The notes: generated from the letters alone by a model not told the origin. 64,000 nt of DNA from Oscillospiraceae bacterium (GCA_031271865.1 JAISUW010000054.1:1-64000), one strand, 5' to 3'; counted from the stretch's first letter, positions 40,782-51,623 are shown. Made by a program: numbers and translations.

Positions 40782-42037
40782 GCCGAACCCTCCCGGTCTC
40801 TGCTTGAAGCCGATTTGTGCAGTTCCTCTGTCGCTAAGGCAAGCTTCGTTACGGAGAACTCCGTTCCCTGCGGATAGCAGTAGAGGGTGTCGTCGCGGGT
40901 GTTTAAGTCCACGCAGTCCCCTTTTCCCTTGTATTCAAATTCCACATGGCAGGCGATGAGTTCTTGCGGTTTCCAACGGACGGTATGCTCCTGCCCTTGG
41001 GAAGTGACGTTGAGGGTGAATCCTTCCATATCGTGCGTTAGGGTGCCTAAACCTAAATCTATGAAGCGCTTTGCGTTCGGCAGGGAGTCGACCCGCACGA
41101 CAGCGGAAAAGCTGTAGGTACCATCGTCGACCTCTTTGCGGACATTGGCTCGTTGCCATTCGTACCAGTCCGGGATGTGGGAAAACGCCGTGACTTCCCC
41201 TTCCGGGGAGATAGTCCGCAAACGGCCGTCTTCCTCCATGAGCCACCGTCTTCCGCAGGCAGAACAGAAAAGCTCTGCCCCGGCGGAACCCATCTTATAC
41301 TCCGTACCGCAGTGCGGGCATTGGTACAGAATCTTGTGCAAACCCTCGGCGCGGGTCTTGGATTTGACAAGGATGCCTTTCTCTTTCTGCCAAGCGTAGT
41401 CGTCATAGGTGAGGGCTTCGGAGATGCGGCGGTGTATCTCTTCCGTTGGGAGGCTTTGCGTCTCTTCCGCGGTCAGCAAAAGACGTATCTCCGCTTCTTG
41501 GTGTTTGGCTGAGCGGCTTTTCGGATTCCAGAACGGGGAATCAATGTGATTGCCGTGCATGAGGAGCGTCACAATCGGTACTTTCAGTACCCGCGCCAAT
41601 TTGGCGACGGATAAAGGTATTTCCGACTGCGTTCCGCACAGGGAATATCTTGCCTCCGGGAACAGCACGCACATATCTCCGTTTTGTATCACCTGCTTCA
41701 TATTGCGAACCAAATGCAGCGAGGATGTGAACTTGCGTACCCCAAAACAACCGACTGCACGCAAGAGCCATTCGCTGATTAGGAAGCCGTCAATAGCCAC
41801 TACATAGTTTGCTCGCTGCGGAAAGGTTGCGGCCGTCATTACCGAAAAATCTAAAAACGCATTGTGGTTGCATAACAGTAAATACGGTGCTTTCAATCCT
41901 TTCATGCCGTACTTGCGGATTTTTATCCGCTTCAGCCATATCGTCGGAAAACAGAGCAGCCAAACGATAGGCCGCAGGATGTTCCATTGCCGGTTCGGTT
42001 TCTTCCGGAAGTCAAAGCGCTCGTAGTCACCTATCAT
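40778..42037 (-). CDS. PlsC-like acyltransferase with C-terminal zinc ribbon
   Basis: A 419-residue protein. The N-terminal ~230 residues match 1-acylglycerol-3-phosphate acyltransferases: a hydrophobic anchor, the H-x4-D catalytic motif in NHNAFLDFS near residue 58, and FPEARYS in place of the usual FPEGTRS. The C-terminal half is not part of PlsC: a Cys4 ribbon (CPHCGTEYKMGSAGAELFCSAC) and a beta-rich domain. ATG 42037 with AAGGAGG is chosen over 42127. The added domain is found on similar Firmicute proteins and its role is unknown. Likely acts on phospholipid synthesis at the membrane. Confidence 0.82.
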   Translation of the reverse strand: MIGDYERFDFRKKPNRQWNILRPIVWLLCFPTIWLKRIKIRKYGMKGLKAPYLLLCNHNAFLDFSVMTAATFPQRANYVVAIDGFLISEWLLRAVGCFGVRKFTSSLHLVRNMKQVIQNGDMCVLFPEARYSLCGTQSEIPLSVAKLARVLKVPIVTLLMHGNHIDSPFWNPKSRSAKHQEAEIRLLLTAEETQSLPTEEIHRRISEALTYDDYAWQKEKGILVKSKTRAEGLHKILYQCPHCGTEYKMGSAGAELFCSACGRRWLMEEDGRLRTISPEGEVTAFSHIPDWYEWQRANVRKEVDDGTYSFSAVVRVDSLPNAKRFIDLGLGTLTHDMEGFTLNVTSQGQEHTVRWKPQELIACHVEFEYKGKGDCVDLNTRDDTLYCYPQGTEFSVTKLALATEELHKSASSRDREGSA

Positions 42038-42098
42038 CTCGGCCTCCTTGTGGATTTCAATTGGCGGATTCTGCTTCTGTCTAAGCGTTTCTGATGTT

Positions 42099-42127
42099 AT
42101 TATATCACTTTCGGCAGAAAAATGCAA
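42099..42127 (-). promoter_or_regulatory. Promoter of the PlsC-like gene
   Basis: Minus-strand TTGCAT and TATAAT with a 17-nt spacer, about 60 nt before the start codon. Confidence 0.7.
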
Positions 42128-42199
42128 GGTTCAATCCCTCTTATGCCTATGGCTTGTTCCGTAAATTTTGCGCTTCGACCGTTTTTTTGCTCTTCTTGC

Positions 42200-42228
42200 T
42201 TGACTTTCTTCCCAAAATGTGCTATTAT
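42200..42228 (+). promoter_or_regulatory. Promoter of corA
   Basis: TTGACT-17 nt-TATTAT. It lies about 185 nt before the corA start, so the transcript carries a long 5' leader. Confidence 0.75.
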
Positions 42229-42266
42229 GATAAATAGAGTTGCGTATACTATATTGGATGGGTTGC

Positions 42267-42381
42267 TTCAATTCAATCCCAAAGGAGGTGGCGCGCCGTG
42301 AGTACTGACCCCGGCGGTAACCCGCGAAGACGAGTCCCTAATATTACTGTGCGCCGTGGGGGATCGAATTGAATTCAATTC
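42267..42381 (+). promoter_or_regulatory. Structured corA leader with nested inverted repeats
   Basis: TTCAATTCAATCCC (42267-42280) can pair with GGGATCGAATTGAA (42360-42373) with one mismatch. Inside lies GGCGCGC/GTGCGCC (42290-42296 with 42349-42355, one G-U) and a small GCGG-TAAC-CCGC hairpin. The right outer arm is also half of a perfect 16-bp palindrome, GAATTGAATTCAATTC (42366-42381), so two exclusive folds exist. It matches no riboswitch class I know by eye. Confidence 0.6.
42298..42372 (+). CDS. Small ORF in the corA leader
   Basis: A GTG-started ORF of 24 codons (MSTDPGGNPRRRVPNITVRR then GGSN) with a strong AAGGAGG site 9 nt upstream. It ends 39 nt before corA. It is too short for the ORF track. 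The peptide is basic and rich in Arg, Pro and Gly. It may be a leader peptide whose translation governs corA, as in other magnesium-transporter leaders, or the initiation signals may be chance within a structured RNA. Confidence 0.45.
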   Translation: MSTDPGGNPRRRVPNITVRRGGSN

Positions 42382-42411
42382 AATTTCAGCACAGGCGCGA
42401 AAGGAGAGCCT

Positions 42412-43464
42412 ATGCTGAAATTCTACAAAACTGCAGAGGGAGTCATGCACGAACTGCCGCAGCCTATCGAGGGCTGCTGGATTTCCCTCACGGAACCCAC
42501 ATCGGAAGAGCTGAACTTGCTCCAAGAGAAAACCGGCGTTGACCACGACTTCATTCGAGCCGCCTTAGACGAGGAAGAAGCCTCACGTATTGAAAGCGAT
42601 GATGGGCAGACGCTAATCGTTATCGATTTTCCCGTCGAAGAAAAAGACACCCCGCATGAAACCGCAGCCGCAAAACGTGAGATGCGGGAAATGAAGCAGC
42701 ATCTGCGCAACCGTAGCGGCAGCAAGACCACAAAGAAACAGGTAGCACAAGGCAAGCATCGGGCTTCTGCCGGTGCGGCGAATTACTATACGATGCCCAT
42801 GAGCATGATTATCACGCATGATTATGTGATTACAGTGTCGTTGACCTCCAACCCGATTACGGACGACTTCGCCCGCGGGGCTATTAAGAACGTCAATACT
42901 GCATTTAAGACGCAGTTTGTGTTCTATTTATTGCTGCGCGTGGCTAGCTACTATCTGCGTTATCTGAAACAAATTGACCGTCTTTCCAATACTGTCGAGC
43001 GGAAATTGCATACCTCCATGCGCAATGAGGAACTGATTCAGCTTCTGAGCCTGGAGAAATCCTTGGTTTACTTCTCCACTTCCCTCAAATCCACAGAGAA
43101 AGTGCTGGATAAGCTTCTGCGCAAACGGCAAGTGCGCTTTTATGACGAGGACCAAGACTTGCTGGAAGATGTTACTGTTGAGTTCCGCCAGGCGGTGGAG
43201 ATGAGCGAAATCTATTCCTCCATTCTTTCCGGGACGATGGATGCCTTTGCCTCCATTATTTCCAACAACCTGAATATTGTCATGAAAGTGCTGTCGGTCA
43301 TTACCATTGTTATGGCTGTTCCTACGATGGTGTTCAGTTTTTATGGAATGAATACCGATGACTTGCTTCCATTGGCAGGGCAGCCTTGGCTGATTTTGGT
43401 TATCTCCTTGGCAGCTTCCATCGCAGCCGCAATCTACCTTACCAAGCGAAAGTATACGAGCTGA
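42412..43464 (+). CDS. corA: CorA family magnesium transporter
   Basis: A 350-residue CorA-type divalent-cation channel. It has a large cytosolic N-terminal domain, a long helix and two C-terminal membrane helices. The selectivity motif YGMN is present at the end of the first membrane helix (VFSFYGMNTDDLLP). The second helix ends in KRKYTS. An atypical basic insert of about 30 residues (RNRSGSKTTKKQVAQGKH) lies in the cytosolic domain. ATG 42412 has AAAGGAG. The long leader suggests RNA-level control by magnesium or by leader translation. Confidence 0.92.
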   Translation: MLKFYKTAEGVMHELPQPIEGCWISLTEPTSEELNLLQEKTGVDHDFIRAALDEEEASRIESDDGQTLIVIDFPVEEKDTPHETAAAKREMREMKQHLRNRSGSKTTKKQVAQGKHRASAGAANYYTMPMSMIITHDYVITVSLTSNPITDDFARGAIKNVNTAFKTQFVFYLLLRVASYYLRYLKQIDRLSNTVERKLHTSMRNEELIQLLSLEKSLVYFSTSLKSTEKVLDKLLRKRQVRFYDEDQDLLEDVTVEFRQAVEMSEIYSSILSGTMDAFASIISNNLNIVMKVLSVITIVMAVPTMVFSFYGMNTDDLLPLAGQPWLILVISLAASIAAAIYLTKRKYTS

Positions 43465-43475
43465 AAATATCGCAA

Positions 43476-43494
43476 GGGGGCGCAGAGCGCCCCC
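43476..43494. terminator. Hairpin between convergent corA and atpC
   Basis: GGGGGCGC-AGA-GCGCCCCC, a perfect 8-bp GC stem. There is no T-tract, but its position between two converging operons fits transcript ends. Confidence 0.6.
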
Positions 43495-43529
43495 AAACGG
43501 TTCATTGGTTCATAGATAATGGATCATTG

Positions 43530-43937
43530 TCAGTTGATGCTGCCTTTGACGCGCAAGCGAGCCATGGCGCGGGCAAGGGCGGCTTTGTTCATGACATACT
43601 CTCGGGTACTGACTTGCTGGCGGAGCTTTTCTGCCGCACGGCGCTTAACTTCCTCTGCCCTTGCGGCATCGATATCCTCCGGCCACTCACAGGCTTGCGT
43701 GATGATGATGGTTTCCTTGTGGCTGACTTCCATGAAGCCGTCGGAGATGAACGCGTGCTTCCATTCGCCGCCGAGGTTTATTCGGATGATGCCGATATTC
43801 AGCGGTGTCAGCAGAGGCATATGCCCTGCCATCACGCAGAGCTCGCCGTCGGGAACGGTAACAATCACACCCTCGGCGTTGCCGTCGAAGAACTCCCGCT
43901 CCGGAGTCATGATGTGCAGATGAAAAGGCGTAGCCAT
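43530..43937 (-). CDS. atpC: F-type ATP synthase epsilon subunit
   Basis: A 135-residue central-stalk subunit that couples and inhibits F1. The N-terminal beta-sandwich (HLHIMTPEREFFDGNAEGVIV) and GELCVMAGHMPLLTPL are conserved. A C-terminal two-helix part rich in Arg and Ala (ARAEEVKRRAAEKLRQQ) follows. It is the last gene of the leftward atp operon, 15 nt after atpD. Confidence 0.95.
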   Translation of the reverse strand: MATPFHLHIMTPEREFFDGNAEGVIVTVPDGELCVMAGHMPLLTPLNIGIIRINLGGEWKHAFISDGFMEVSHKETIIITQACEWPEDIDAARAEEVKRRAAEKLRQQVSTREYVMNKAALARAMARLRVKGSIN

Positions 43938-43952
43938 AATGGAAGCTCCTGT

Positions 43953-46444
<2,492 letters not shown>

Positions 46445-46468
46445 GCAGCACCTCCTTATGTGTCCCTA

Positions 46469-47389
46469 TCAGCGGCGGATTTCCGCAAGTTCCTGTGTGA
46501 CTGCGGCTTGTCTGGCCATGTTGTATTGCAATTTCAGTTTGTCAAGCATCTCATCGGCGTTGCGGGTCGCGGATTGCATCGCGGCCATACGGCTGACATG
46601 CTCTGAGGCGTAGGCATGCATGAGAGCGCCGTAGATATAGCCGACTAAGTACTGCGGCACCAACTGCTCAAAGGCCTCATCCTCTGAGGGATGAATCATG
46701 ATATTGTGCGCCGGTTCTGTTTCTTCCACGAGGATGTAGTTGGAGAGCCGAATGGGCAGAATACGCCGCACCATTGGTTCCCCCGCCGCACCCGATACGA
46801 AAGGCGTATAGACCAGGAAGACTTGGTCGGTCTCCCCTTTGTCGAAGCGTTCCAAGATGTCGTAGGCGATGGTGCGGGCATTGAAGAGGGAAGGATCCTG
46901 TGTGACACCGCCTAGATGTTCATCCGGCTCTATACCGCGGCTATGGAAGTACTCCTGTCCCATCATACCGATGGTGATGAGCGTCAAGTCTTTCCGCGCA
47001 TCCCCGCAGAGCAGGCAATCGGCGTTGTGCGTGTGCTTTTGCGTACCGTCCCCATGGTCGGCGCGGCACATCTTTTCCGTGATTTCGCGGTACGCCAAGC
47101 CGAGGACATTTGTGTTATAAGCGCCTGCCAGTCCTTTGTCGCCGCTGATGACAATGTAGGTGCGCTTCTTATGCTCATGCCGCCGCAGATAACGGTTGTC
47201 CGCCAAGTGCGGGGCTATTAGCACATCCTTCATGCAGCTTTCCGTCTGCCGGAGGAAGCGGCGGTTGTAATCCATTTTGCGGATAACTTTCTTCGCACGG
47301 ACGGAGGACACCAAGTGCATCGCGTTGGTTATTTTGCGGGTTTCTTCTATGGCTTGGATGTGCCGTTTGATTTCATTGGGCTTTTGCAT
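46469..47389 (-). CDS. atpG: F-type ATP synthase gamma subunit
   Basis: The rotor shaft of F1, 306 residues. The N-terminal helix (NEIKRHIQAIEETRKITNAM) and the C-terminal helix (SATRNADEMLDKLKLQYNMA) are typical. The middle has an insertion relative to classic gamma, with a His/Cys-containing loop (HGDGTQKHTHNADCLLCGDA) that could bind metal. ATG 47389 follows AAGGAGG. Confidence 0.93.
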   Translation of the reverse strand: MQKPNEIKRHIQAIEETRKITNAMHLVSSVRAKKVIRKMDYNRRFLRQTESCMKDVLIAPHLADNRYLRRHEHKKRTYIVISGDKGLAGAYNTNVLGLAYREITEKMCRADHGDGTQKHTHNADCLLCGDARKDLTLITIGMMGQEYFHSRGIEPDEHLGGVTQDPSLFNARTIAYDILERFDKGETDQVFLVYTPFVSGAAGEPMVRRILPIRLSNYILVEETEPAHNIMIHPSEDEAFEQLVPQYLVGYIYGALMHAYASEHVSRMAAMQSATRNADEMLDKLKLQYNMARQAAVTQELAEIRR

Positions 47390-47439
47390 TGTATCCTCCT
47401 TATCTGTCGGATGTATCAGCGGCTTTAACGGTAAACGCG

Positions 47440-49158
47440 TTATTTCACGCCCGCCATGAAGCGTTTCACATACGCGCCGATCATGCCGCGGTCGCCGGCG
47501 GAAAGCTGCCCGGAGGCATCAATGGCATGGAGGGTACCGTTGCAGTGCCGGTGGAGGTACTCTAACACCTGCCCGCGGATGACGGGCATTTGGCGCGGTT
47601 CAACGCCATTGAGCAGGCCATCGGCAAAAGCGGCGAGTACCGCCGTCTGTTCGGACAGTTCCAAGACATTGTCCTGCCGCTGCTTTAGAAGCTGGGTGAG
47701 CCGTTCCCCACGGTGCAGAAGCTCCAACGTGGAGGCATCCAAGTCAGCGCCGAACTGCGCAAACACTGCCGTATCACGGTATTGCGCCAAATCCAGGCGC
47801 AGGGAGCCGGACACATCCCGCATCGCTTTCTTCTGCGCCGCACGGCCCACACGGGAGACGGACAAGCCGACATCCACGGCAGGGCGCAAGCCGGCGTTGA
47901 ACAAATCGCTGTTGAGGAATATCTGCCCGTCGGTGATAGAGATTACATTGGTCGGGATATATGCGGATATATCTCCCGCCATGGTTTCGATAATCGGCAG
48001 GGCGGTAATGGAACCGCCGCCCTTCTCCTCGGAGAGTTGCGCGGCGCGTTCCAGCAAGCGCGAGTGCAGGTAAAACACATCCCCGGGATACGCCTCGCGC
48101 CCGGAGGGGCGCCGCAGCAAGAGCGACATGGAGCGGTACGCCTGCGCGTGCTTGGAGAGGTCGTCGTAGACAATCAGCACATCCCGTCCTTGGTGCATGA
48201 ACTCCTCTGCAATGGCGCACCCGGCGTAGGGTGCGAGGTACTGGAGGGTAGCGCGGTCGTCGGCGGCGGCGGTGACGATGATGGTGTTCTCCATCGCCTT
48301 GGCTTTCTCCAAGATTGCCACAACCTGCGCTACCGTGGAGGCTTTCTGTCCGATGGCAACATAGATACAGATGCAGTCGCCTTTCTTCTGCGCCAGCATT
48401 GCCGCAAGGGCAATGGAGGTCTTTCCGGTTTGGCGGTCGCCGATAATCAGCTCGCGCTGCCCGCGTCCGATGGGAATCATGGCATCTATGGCGATGAGTC
48501 CCGTCATGAGCGGACGGCTGACCGGCGCGCGGTCCATGATTGAGGGCGCGGGGGCTTCTACCGGCCGCGTCTTTTCTGTTTTGAGGTCCTTGCCGTCTAA
48601 AGGCGTACCCAATGGGTCTATGACACGCCCCAGCAGTTCCGGACCGACCGGGACGGAAACAACACGGCCCGTACCACGCACAAAGGCACCCGGTTTCACA
48701 TCGCCGTCCGAGAGCAGGACAGCACCCACGCCGCTCTCCTGCAATTCGAGAGCCAGACCGTGCATTCCGCCGTCAAAGCTCAGCAGCTCGCCGTATTTAA
48801 TACCCGGCAGTCCGGCAATGCTCACTACATCATCCGCCACAGCCTGCACACGGCCATAGTCGCCGATTTCGGGTTCCATGGTCATCTCGTCCGGTTGGAG
48901 GTTGTTGATGGTGCGGTTGCGCAGCGTATCGAGACCGCGTTCTCCTGCCATACGTGCTTTCAGTTGCCGCAGGTGCGCGGCAAAACTGAAGTCATAGAGC
49001 GTCCCCTCCACAAGGACGGTATAGCCGCCCAACAAGGCAGGTTCAACAGCAGTCGTGACGCGAACATCCGCACCGAATTTGGAGCGCAGGAGTTCGTCTA
49101 TCTCCGCCCTTGCCGCCTCGTCCAGCGGTGCGGCGGAGCGCACAATGGCTTGCTTCAT
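47440..49158 (-). CDS. atpA: F-type ATP synthase alpha subunit with fused delta C-terminal domain
   Basis: A 572-residue protein, about 70 longer than usual alpha. Residues 1-70 ([17 protein letters not shown], then [20 protein letters not shown], then HLRQLKARM) match the C-terminal half of subunit delta/OSCP. From about residue 95 it reads as alpha: [17 protein letters not shown], Walker A GDRQTGKT at 240-247, and the full C-terminal domain. The normal alpha N-terminal helix and the delta N-terminal domain are both absent. No atpH gene exists in the operon. ATG 49158 is preceded by GGGGAGGG and follows atpF by 2 nt. There is no frameshift within the ORF. Confidence 0.9.
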   Translation of the reverse strand: MKQAIVRSAAPLDEAARAEIDELLRSKFGADVRVTTAVEPALLGGYTVLVEGTLYDFSFAAHLRQLKARMAGERGLDTLRNRTINNLQPDEMTMEPEIGDYGRVQAVADDVVSIAGLPGIKYGELLSFDGGMHGLALELQESGVGAVLLSDGDVKPGAFVRGTGRVVSVPVGPELLGRVIDPLGTPLDGKDLKTEKTRPVEAPAPSIMDRAPVSRPLMTGLIAIDAMIPIGRGQRELIIGDRQTGKTSIALAAMLAQKKGDCICIYVAIGQKASTVAQVVAILEKAKAMENTIIVTAAADDRATLQYLAPYAGCAIAEEFMHQGRDVLIVYDDLSKHAQAYRSMSLLLRRPSGREAYPGDVFYLHSRLLERAAQLSEEKGGGSITALPIIETMAGDISAYIPTNVISITDGQIFLNSDLFNAGLRPAVDVGLSVSRVGRAAQKKAMRDVSGSLRLDLAQYRDTAVFAQFGADLDASTLELLHRGERLTQLLKQRQDNVLELSEQTAVLAAFADGLLNGVEPRQMPVIRGQVLEYLHRHCNGTLHAIDASGQLSAGDRGMIGAYVKRFMAGVK

Positions 49159-49160
49159 GT

Positions 49161-49685
49161 TCAGCCCTCCCCGCTTGTCGGTTCACCGGGAGGCGTGACT
49201 TTCTGTTGAAAGTAGGACTTCGCCATATCGAGGTTCTCGCCGCTGCGCGCCTCGCGGCGCAAAACCTGTGTGGCAATGTCAAAGGAAAGATCCAGCACTT
49301 CCTGCTCCATGCCGGCCAAGGCTTTGTCGTGCATATCTTGGGCTGTGGCGGCGGCGCGCCGGATGGTTTCCCGCGCCTCGTTCTCCGCTGTTTCGCCCAT
49401 AACTTTGGCGGATTCGTTGGCGGCGGAAGTGATTTCCAAGGCTTTCTCCCGCGCCTCTTCCTCGGCTTGGGCAATCCGCGCCTCGTATTCTGCTTTGAGT
49501 TCCTTGGCGTGGGCTTCGGCTTCAGCAGCCTCATCTAAAGACGCCTGTATCTTTTCCGACCGCGCCGCCATGAACTTACGCACAGGCTTGTACAGCAGCT
49601 GCCGGACAAGCAGGAACAGTATCAGCGCATTCAGCGCATGGAGGATGATGTCGTCTAAGGCATATTCTTTCAGTAATTCGAGCAT
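49161..49685 (-). CDS. atpF: F-type ATP synthase b subunit
   Basis: The peripheral stalk subunit, 174 residues: one N-terminal membrane helix ([20 protein letters not shown]) followed by a long charged coiled coil. The C-terminal end ([20 protein letters not shown]) is where delta normally docks. It lies between atpE and the fused atpA. The extra C-terminal residues ([10 protein letters not shown]) look unstructured. Confidence 0.95.
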   Translation of the reverse strand: MLELLKEYALDDIILHALNALILFLLVRQLLYKPVRKFMAARSEKIQASLDEAAEAEAHAKELKAEYEARIAQAEEEAREKALEITSAANESAKVMGETAENEARETIRRAAATAQDMHDKALAGMEQEVLDLSFDIATQVLRREARSGENLDMAKSYFQQKVTPPGEPTSGEG

Positions 49686-49704
49686 GGTGTTACTCCCGGT
49701 AAGC

Positions 49705-49714
49705 CCCTGAAGGG
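49705..49714. repeat. CCCTGAAGGG palindrome between atpE and atpF
   Basis: On the minus strand it reads CCCTTCAGGG, the core of the 18-bp repeats in the J-like gene. It lies in the 64-nt atpE-atpF gap. A degenerate member of the same palindromic family is possible, or chance. Confidence 0.4.
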
Positions 49715-49749
49715 ACCAAAGTGTAGTACGATTCTATAGCCGTATTGCC

Positions 49750-49980
49750 TCAGGCGTTCGGCGAAACGAAGAGGATAATCAGCGCGACCAGCAAGCCATA
49801 GATAGCCGTGGATTCCGCCAAGGCGCAGCCCATGAGGAAGAGAGCGTTGATTTTTCCGGAGGCTTCCGGTTGGCGGCCGACGGCTTCCGAAGCGCGGCCT
49901 GTGGCGATGCCCATACCGATACCTGCGCCGCCTGCGCCCAAGATGGCAAGACCTGCGCCGATGGTGTAGAGAAGTTCCAT
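49750..49980 (-). CDS. atpE: F-type ATP synthase c subunit
   Basis: The rotor-ring proteolipid, 76 residues, two membrane helices joined by the polar loop RQPEASGK. The ion-binding carboxylate lies in ALAESTAIY. The Ser-Thr after the Glu and the Tyr four residues later match the Na+-type motif of Ilyobacter/Clostridium, but the inner-helix glutamine of that motif (Q32) is Met here (GIGMGIA). Ion specificity is therefore ambiguous. Confidence 0.95.
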   Translation of the reverse strand: MELLYTIGAGLAILGAGGAGIGMGIATGRASEAVGRQPEASGKINALFLMGCALAESTAIYGLLVALIILFVSPNA

Positions 49981-50036
49981 AATGTGTTTGCTCCTTTAGT
50001 ATGTGAATGCGATACGCGCAATGCGAATGAGGGTAA

Positions 50037-51053
50037 TTATTCTTCCTCCGCCGTAGCCTCTTCTATATAGGAAAGCGTCAGCGTAACGAAGATGAACGCC
50101 TGAATCAGCGGGTGGAAAGCATTGAAGAACAGCCCCGCCACGGAGGGGATGCCCAAAGCGAAGTTCCCCAAAGCCCAGTACATCAAATCGATGATGACCA
50201 TGCCGGCGAACATATTGCCGAACAAACGGCAAGTCAGGGAGACAGGTACGATGATTTCGGACAGAACCCGGAAGGGGAATACAATGGAGGTTGGCTTGGC
50301 GGCGGCTTTGAGGTTCAGCAAGAACTTGGTGCCAAAATCCGCATTCTCCGGGTACTCCGGTTTCTTGAAGCCTACCAGTGTGCGGATGCGCCCCGCCACG
50401 CCCTTGCGCTTGAAGCCGTAGTAGTTTATCATTACAAAGGTAATCAGCGAGATGGCGGCGGTCATGGTCAGGTCGGCGGTCGGCGCGTGGAGGTGGAACA
50501 GCTCCACCATCGCGGACAGTACCAGCATGATGGTCAGCGAAAACATATACGCTCCGAAAGTCAAACTCATGCCTTGCAGCTTTGTGCCGATATAGTTGTC
50601 TATGCTCTCCACTGCCAACTCCAGCACATTGAGGATACCTTTCGGGTTGTCTTTAGGCTTACGGAACACAAATATCTGGCAGCAGACGGCAAAAACCAAG
50701 ACAACGGCAATAATCAGCCATTCCACCAGAACAGTTTCGCTGATGCTCTCAGAGAGGTGGAGGGGCAGTTTGGGCAGGTTCCAATCTGCGATTCCTTCCC
50801 AACGCTCCGCAAGGATAGAGGGTGCCTCGAAGTTCTCTTTCTCTTTGCCGCGCATCAGGAGCGCCAGCACATGAACCGCCAAAGCCCATAAGCCTGCGAT
50901 AAACATCACAGACCCGAGTTTCTTGGGTTGCAGCTGCTTCTTGGTCGGCGTATTTATGCCTGCGAGTTTCTTGACAGCGGACCGCTTCAGCAGATACCCG
51001 CCGGCAATTAGGCAAACGGTAACGGCAAATGCGACATAATCCAAGGGCGTCAT
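50037..51053 (-). CDS. atpB: F-type ATP synthase a subunit, enlarged
   Basis: The stator channel subunit, 338 residues against about 220-260 in most bacteria. The essential arginine is in SLTCRLFGNMFAG, and the last helices carry the usual pattern. The extra length includes an N-terminal membrane segment (DYVAFAVTVCLIAGGYLL), a second one (SVMFIAGLWALAVHVLALL) with a linker, and a basic loop (NYYGFKRKGVAGRIRTLVGF). ATG 51053 has GAAAGGAG. Confidence 0.93.
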   Translation of the reverse strand: MTPLDYVAFAVTVCLIAGGYLLKRSAVKKLAGINTPTKKQLQPKKLGSVMFIAGLWALAVHVLALLMRGKEKENFEAPSILAERWEGIADWNLPKLPLHLSESISETVLVEWLIIAVVLVFAVCCQIFVFRKPKDNPKGILNVLELAVESIDNYIGTKLQGMSLTFGAYMFSLTIMLVLSAMVELFHLHAPTADLTMTAAISLITFVMINYYGFKRKGVAGRIRTLVGFKKPEYPENADFGTKFLLNLKAAAKPTSIVFPFRVLSEIIVPVSLTCRLFGNMFAGMVIIDLMYWALGNFALGIPSVAGLFFNAFHPLIQAFIFVTLTLSYIEEATAEEE

Positions 51054-51083
51054 GATGCCGCTCCTTTCAGGTAATCAGTCAGT

Positions 51084-51413
51084 CTAATCAATGTCATCCT
51101 CTTCCCAGACGTTGTACTTTGGTTTTTCCGGCGGCGGCGGTTCCTTTTGCGCTTTCCTGTGCCGCAGCACAGCGTGAATCAAGGCAATCAGGAAGAGTCC
51201 CGCCCCTGCTGTAACCCCGAACCACGCCAGTTCCTTGCGGAAGAAGAAAGCGCAAATCAGCATTCCTGCAACGGTCGGTGCCAAAGCCACGGGGAAACCG
51301 ACGGCCGCTAAGATATTTCCATCCAGAATCTTTTTGCACGCTTTGGCAAGGAGCAGGTAGTTGACAAAAGCGCAGACCAGCGCCGCAGTGACGGCCAAAA
51401 GGTGTGCTGCCAT
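51084..51413 (-). CDS. AtpI-like small membrane protein, first gene of the atp operon
   Basis: A 109-residue protein with about three to four membrane helices and a charged Pro-rich tail (EPPPPEKPKYNVWEEDDID). Its position just before atpB, size and topology fit ATP synthase subunit I, which helps c-ring assembly, though sequence similarity to AtpI is weak. The ORF track starts at 51485; ATG 51413 follows GGGAGGAGG. Confidence 0.65.
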   Translation of the reverse strand: MAAHLLAVTAALVCAFVNYLLLAKACKKILDGNILAAVGFPVALAPTVAGMLICAFFFRKELAWFGVTAGAGLFLIALIHAVLRHRKAQKEPPPPEKPKYNVWEEDDID

Positions 51414-51503
51414 ATCGATACCCTCCTCCCGCAAGCGTGACAAAACCGTGCGCCGGGAGGAAGGGGCTTCATCGCTCCCACACACTATGTGCCATTGACC
51501 ATT

Positions 51504-51532
51504 ATTATATACCTTTTGTAATGAAAAAGCAA
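51504..51532 (-). promoter_or_regulatory. Promoter of the atp operon
   Basis: Minus-strand TTGCTT and TATAAT with a 17-nt spacer, about 90 nt before the first gene. Confidence 0.7.
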
Positions 51533-51601
51533 GAGGAAAAAACGACTATTCTTATTCGTTTTTCAGGCTGCGATTTGGTTATTATTCTACCTATCCGGCA
51601 A

Positions 51602-51623
51602 ATGCAGCCGAAAACGGCAGCAT
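51602..51623. terminator. Possible hairpin after ligA
   Basis: ATGC-A-GCCG/CGGC-A-GCAT with an AAAA loop and one internal mismatch, 85 nt downstream of the ligA stop. T-tract weak. Confidence 0.35.

Noticed and set aside
42282-42372. corA leader as a known riboswitch (M-box, yybP-ykoY, NiCo)
   Set aside because: The conserved blocks of those classes could not be matched by eye. A covariance-model scan would settle it.
47440-49158. AtpA extension as a wrong start choice
   Set aside because: ATG 49158 has a strong ribosome binding site 2 nt after atpF, the delta-like motifs are well kept across residues 7-70, and no alternative start with a ribosome binding site was seen near the alpha part.
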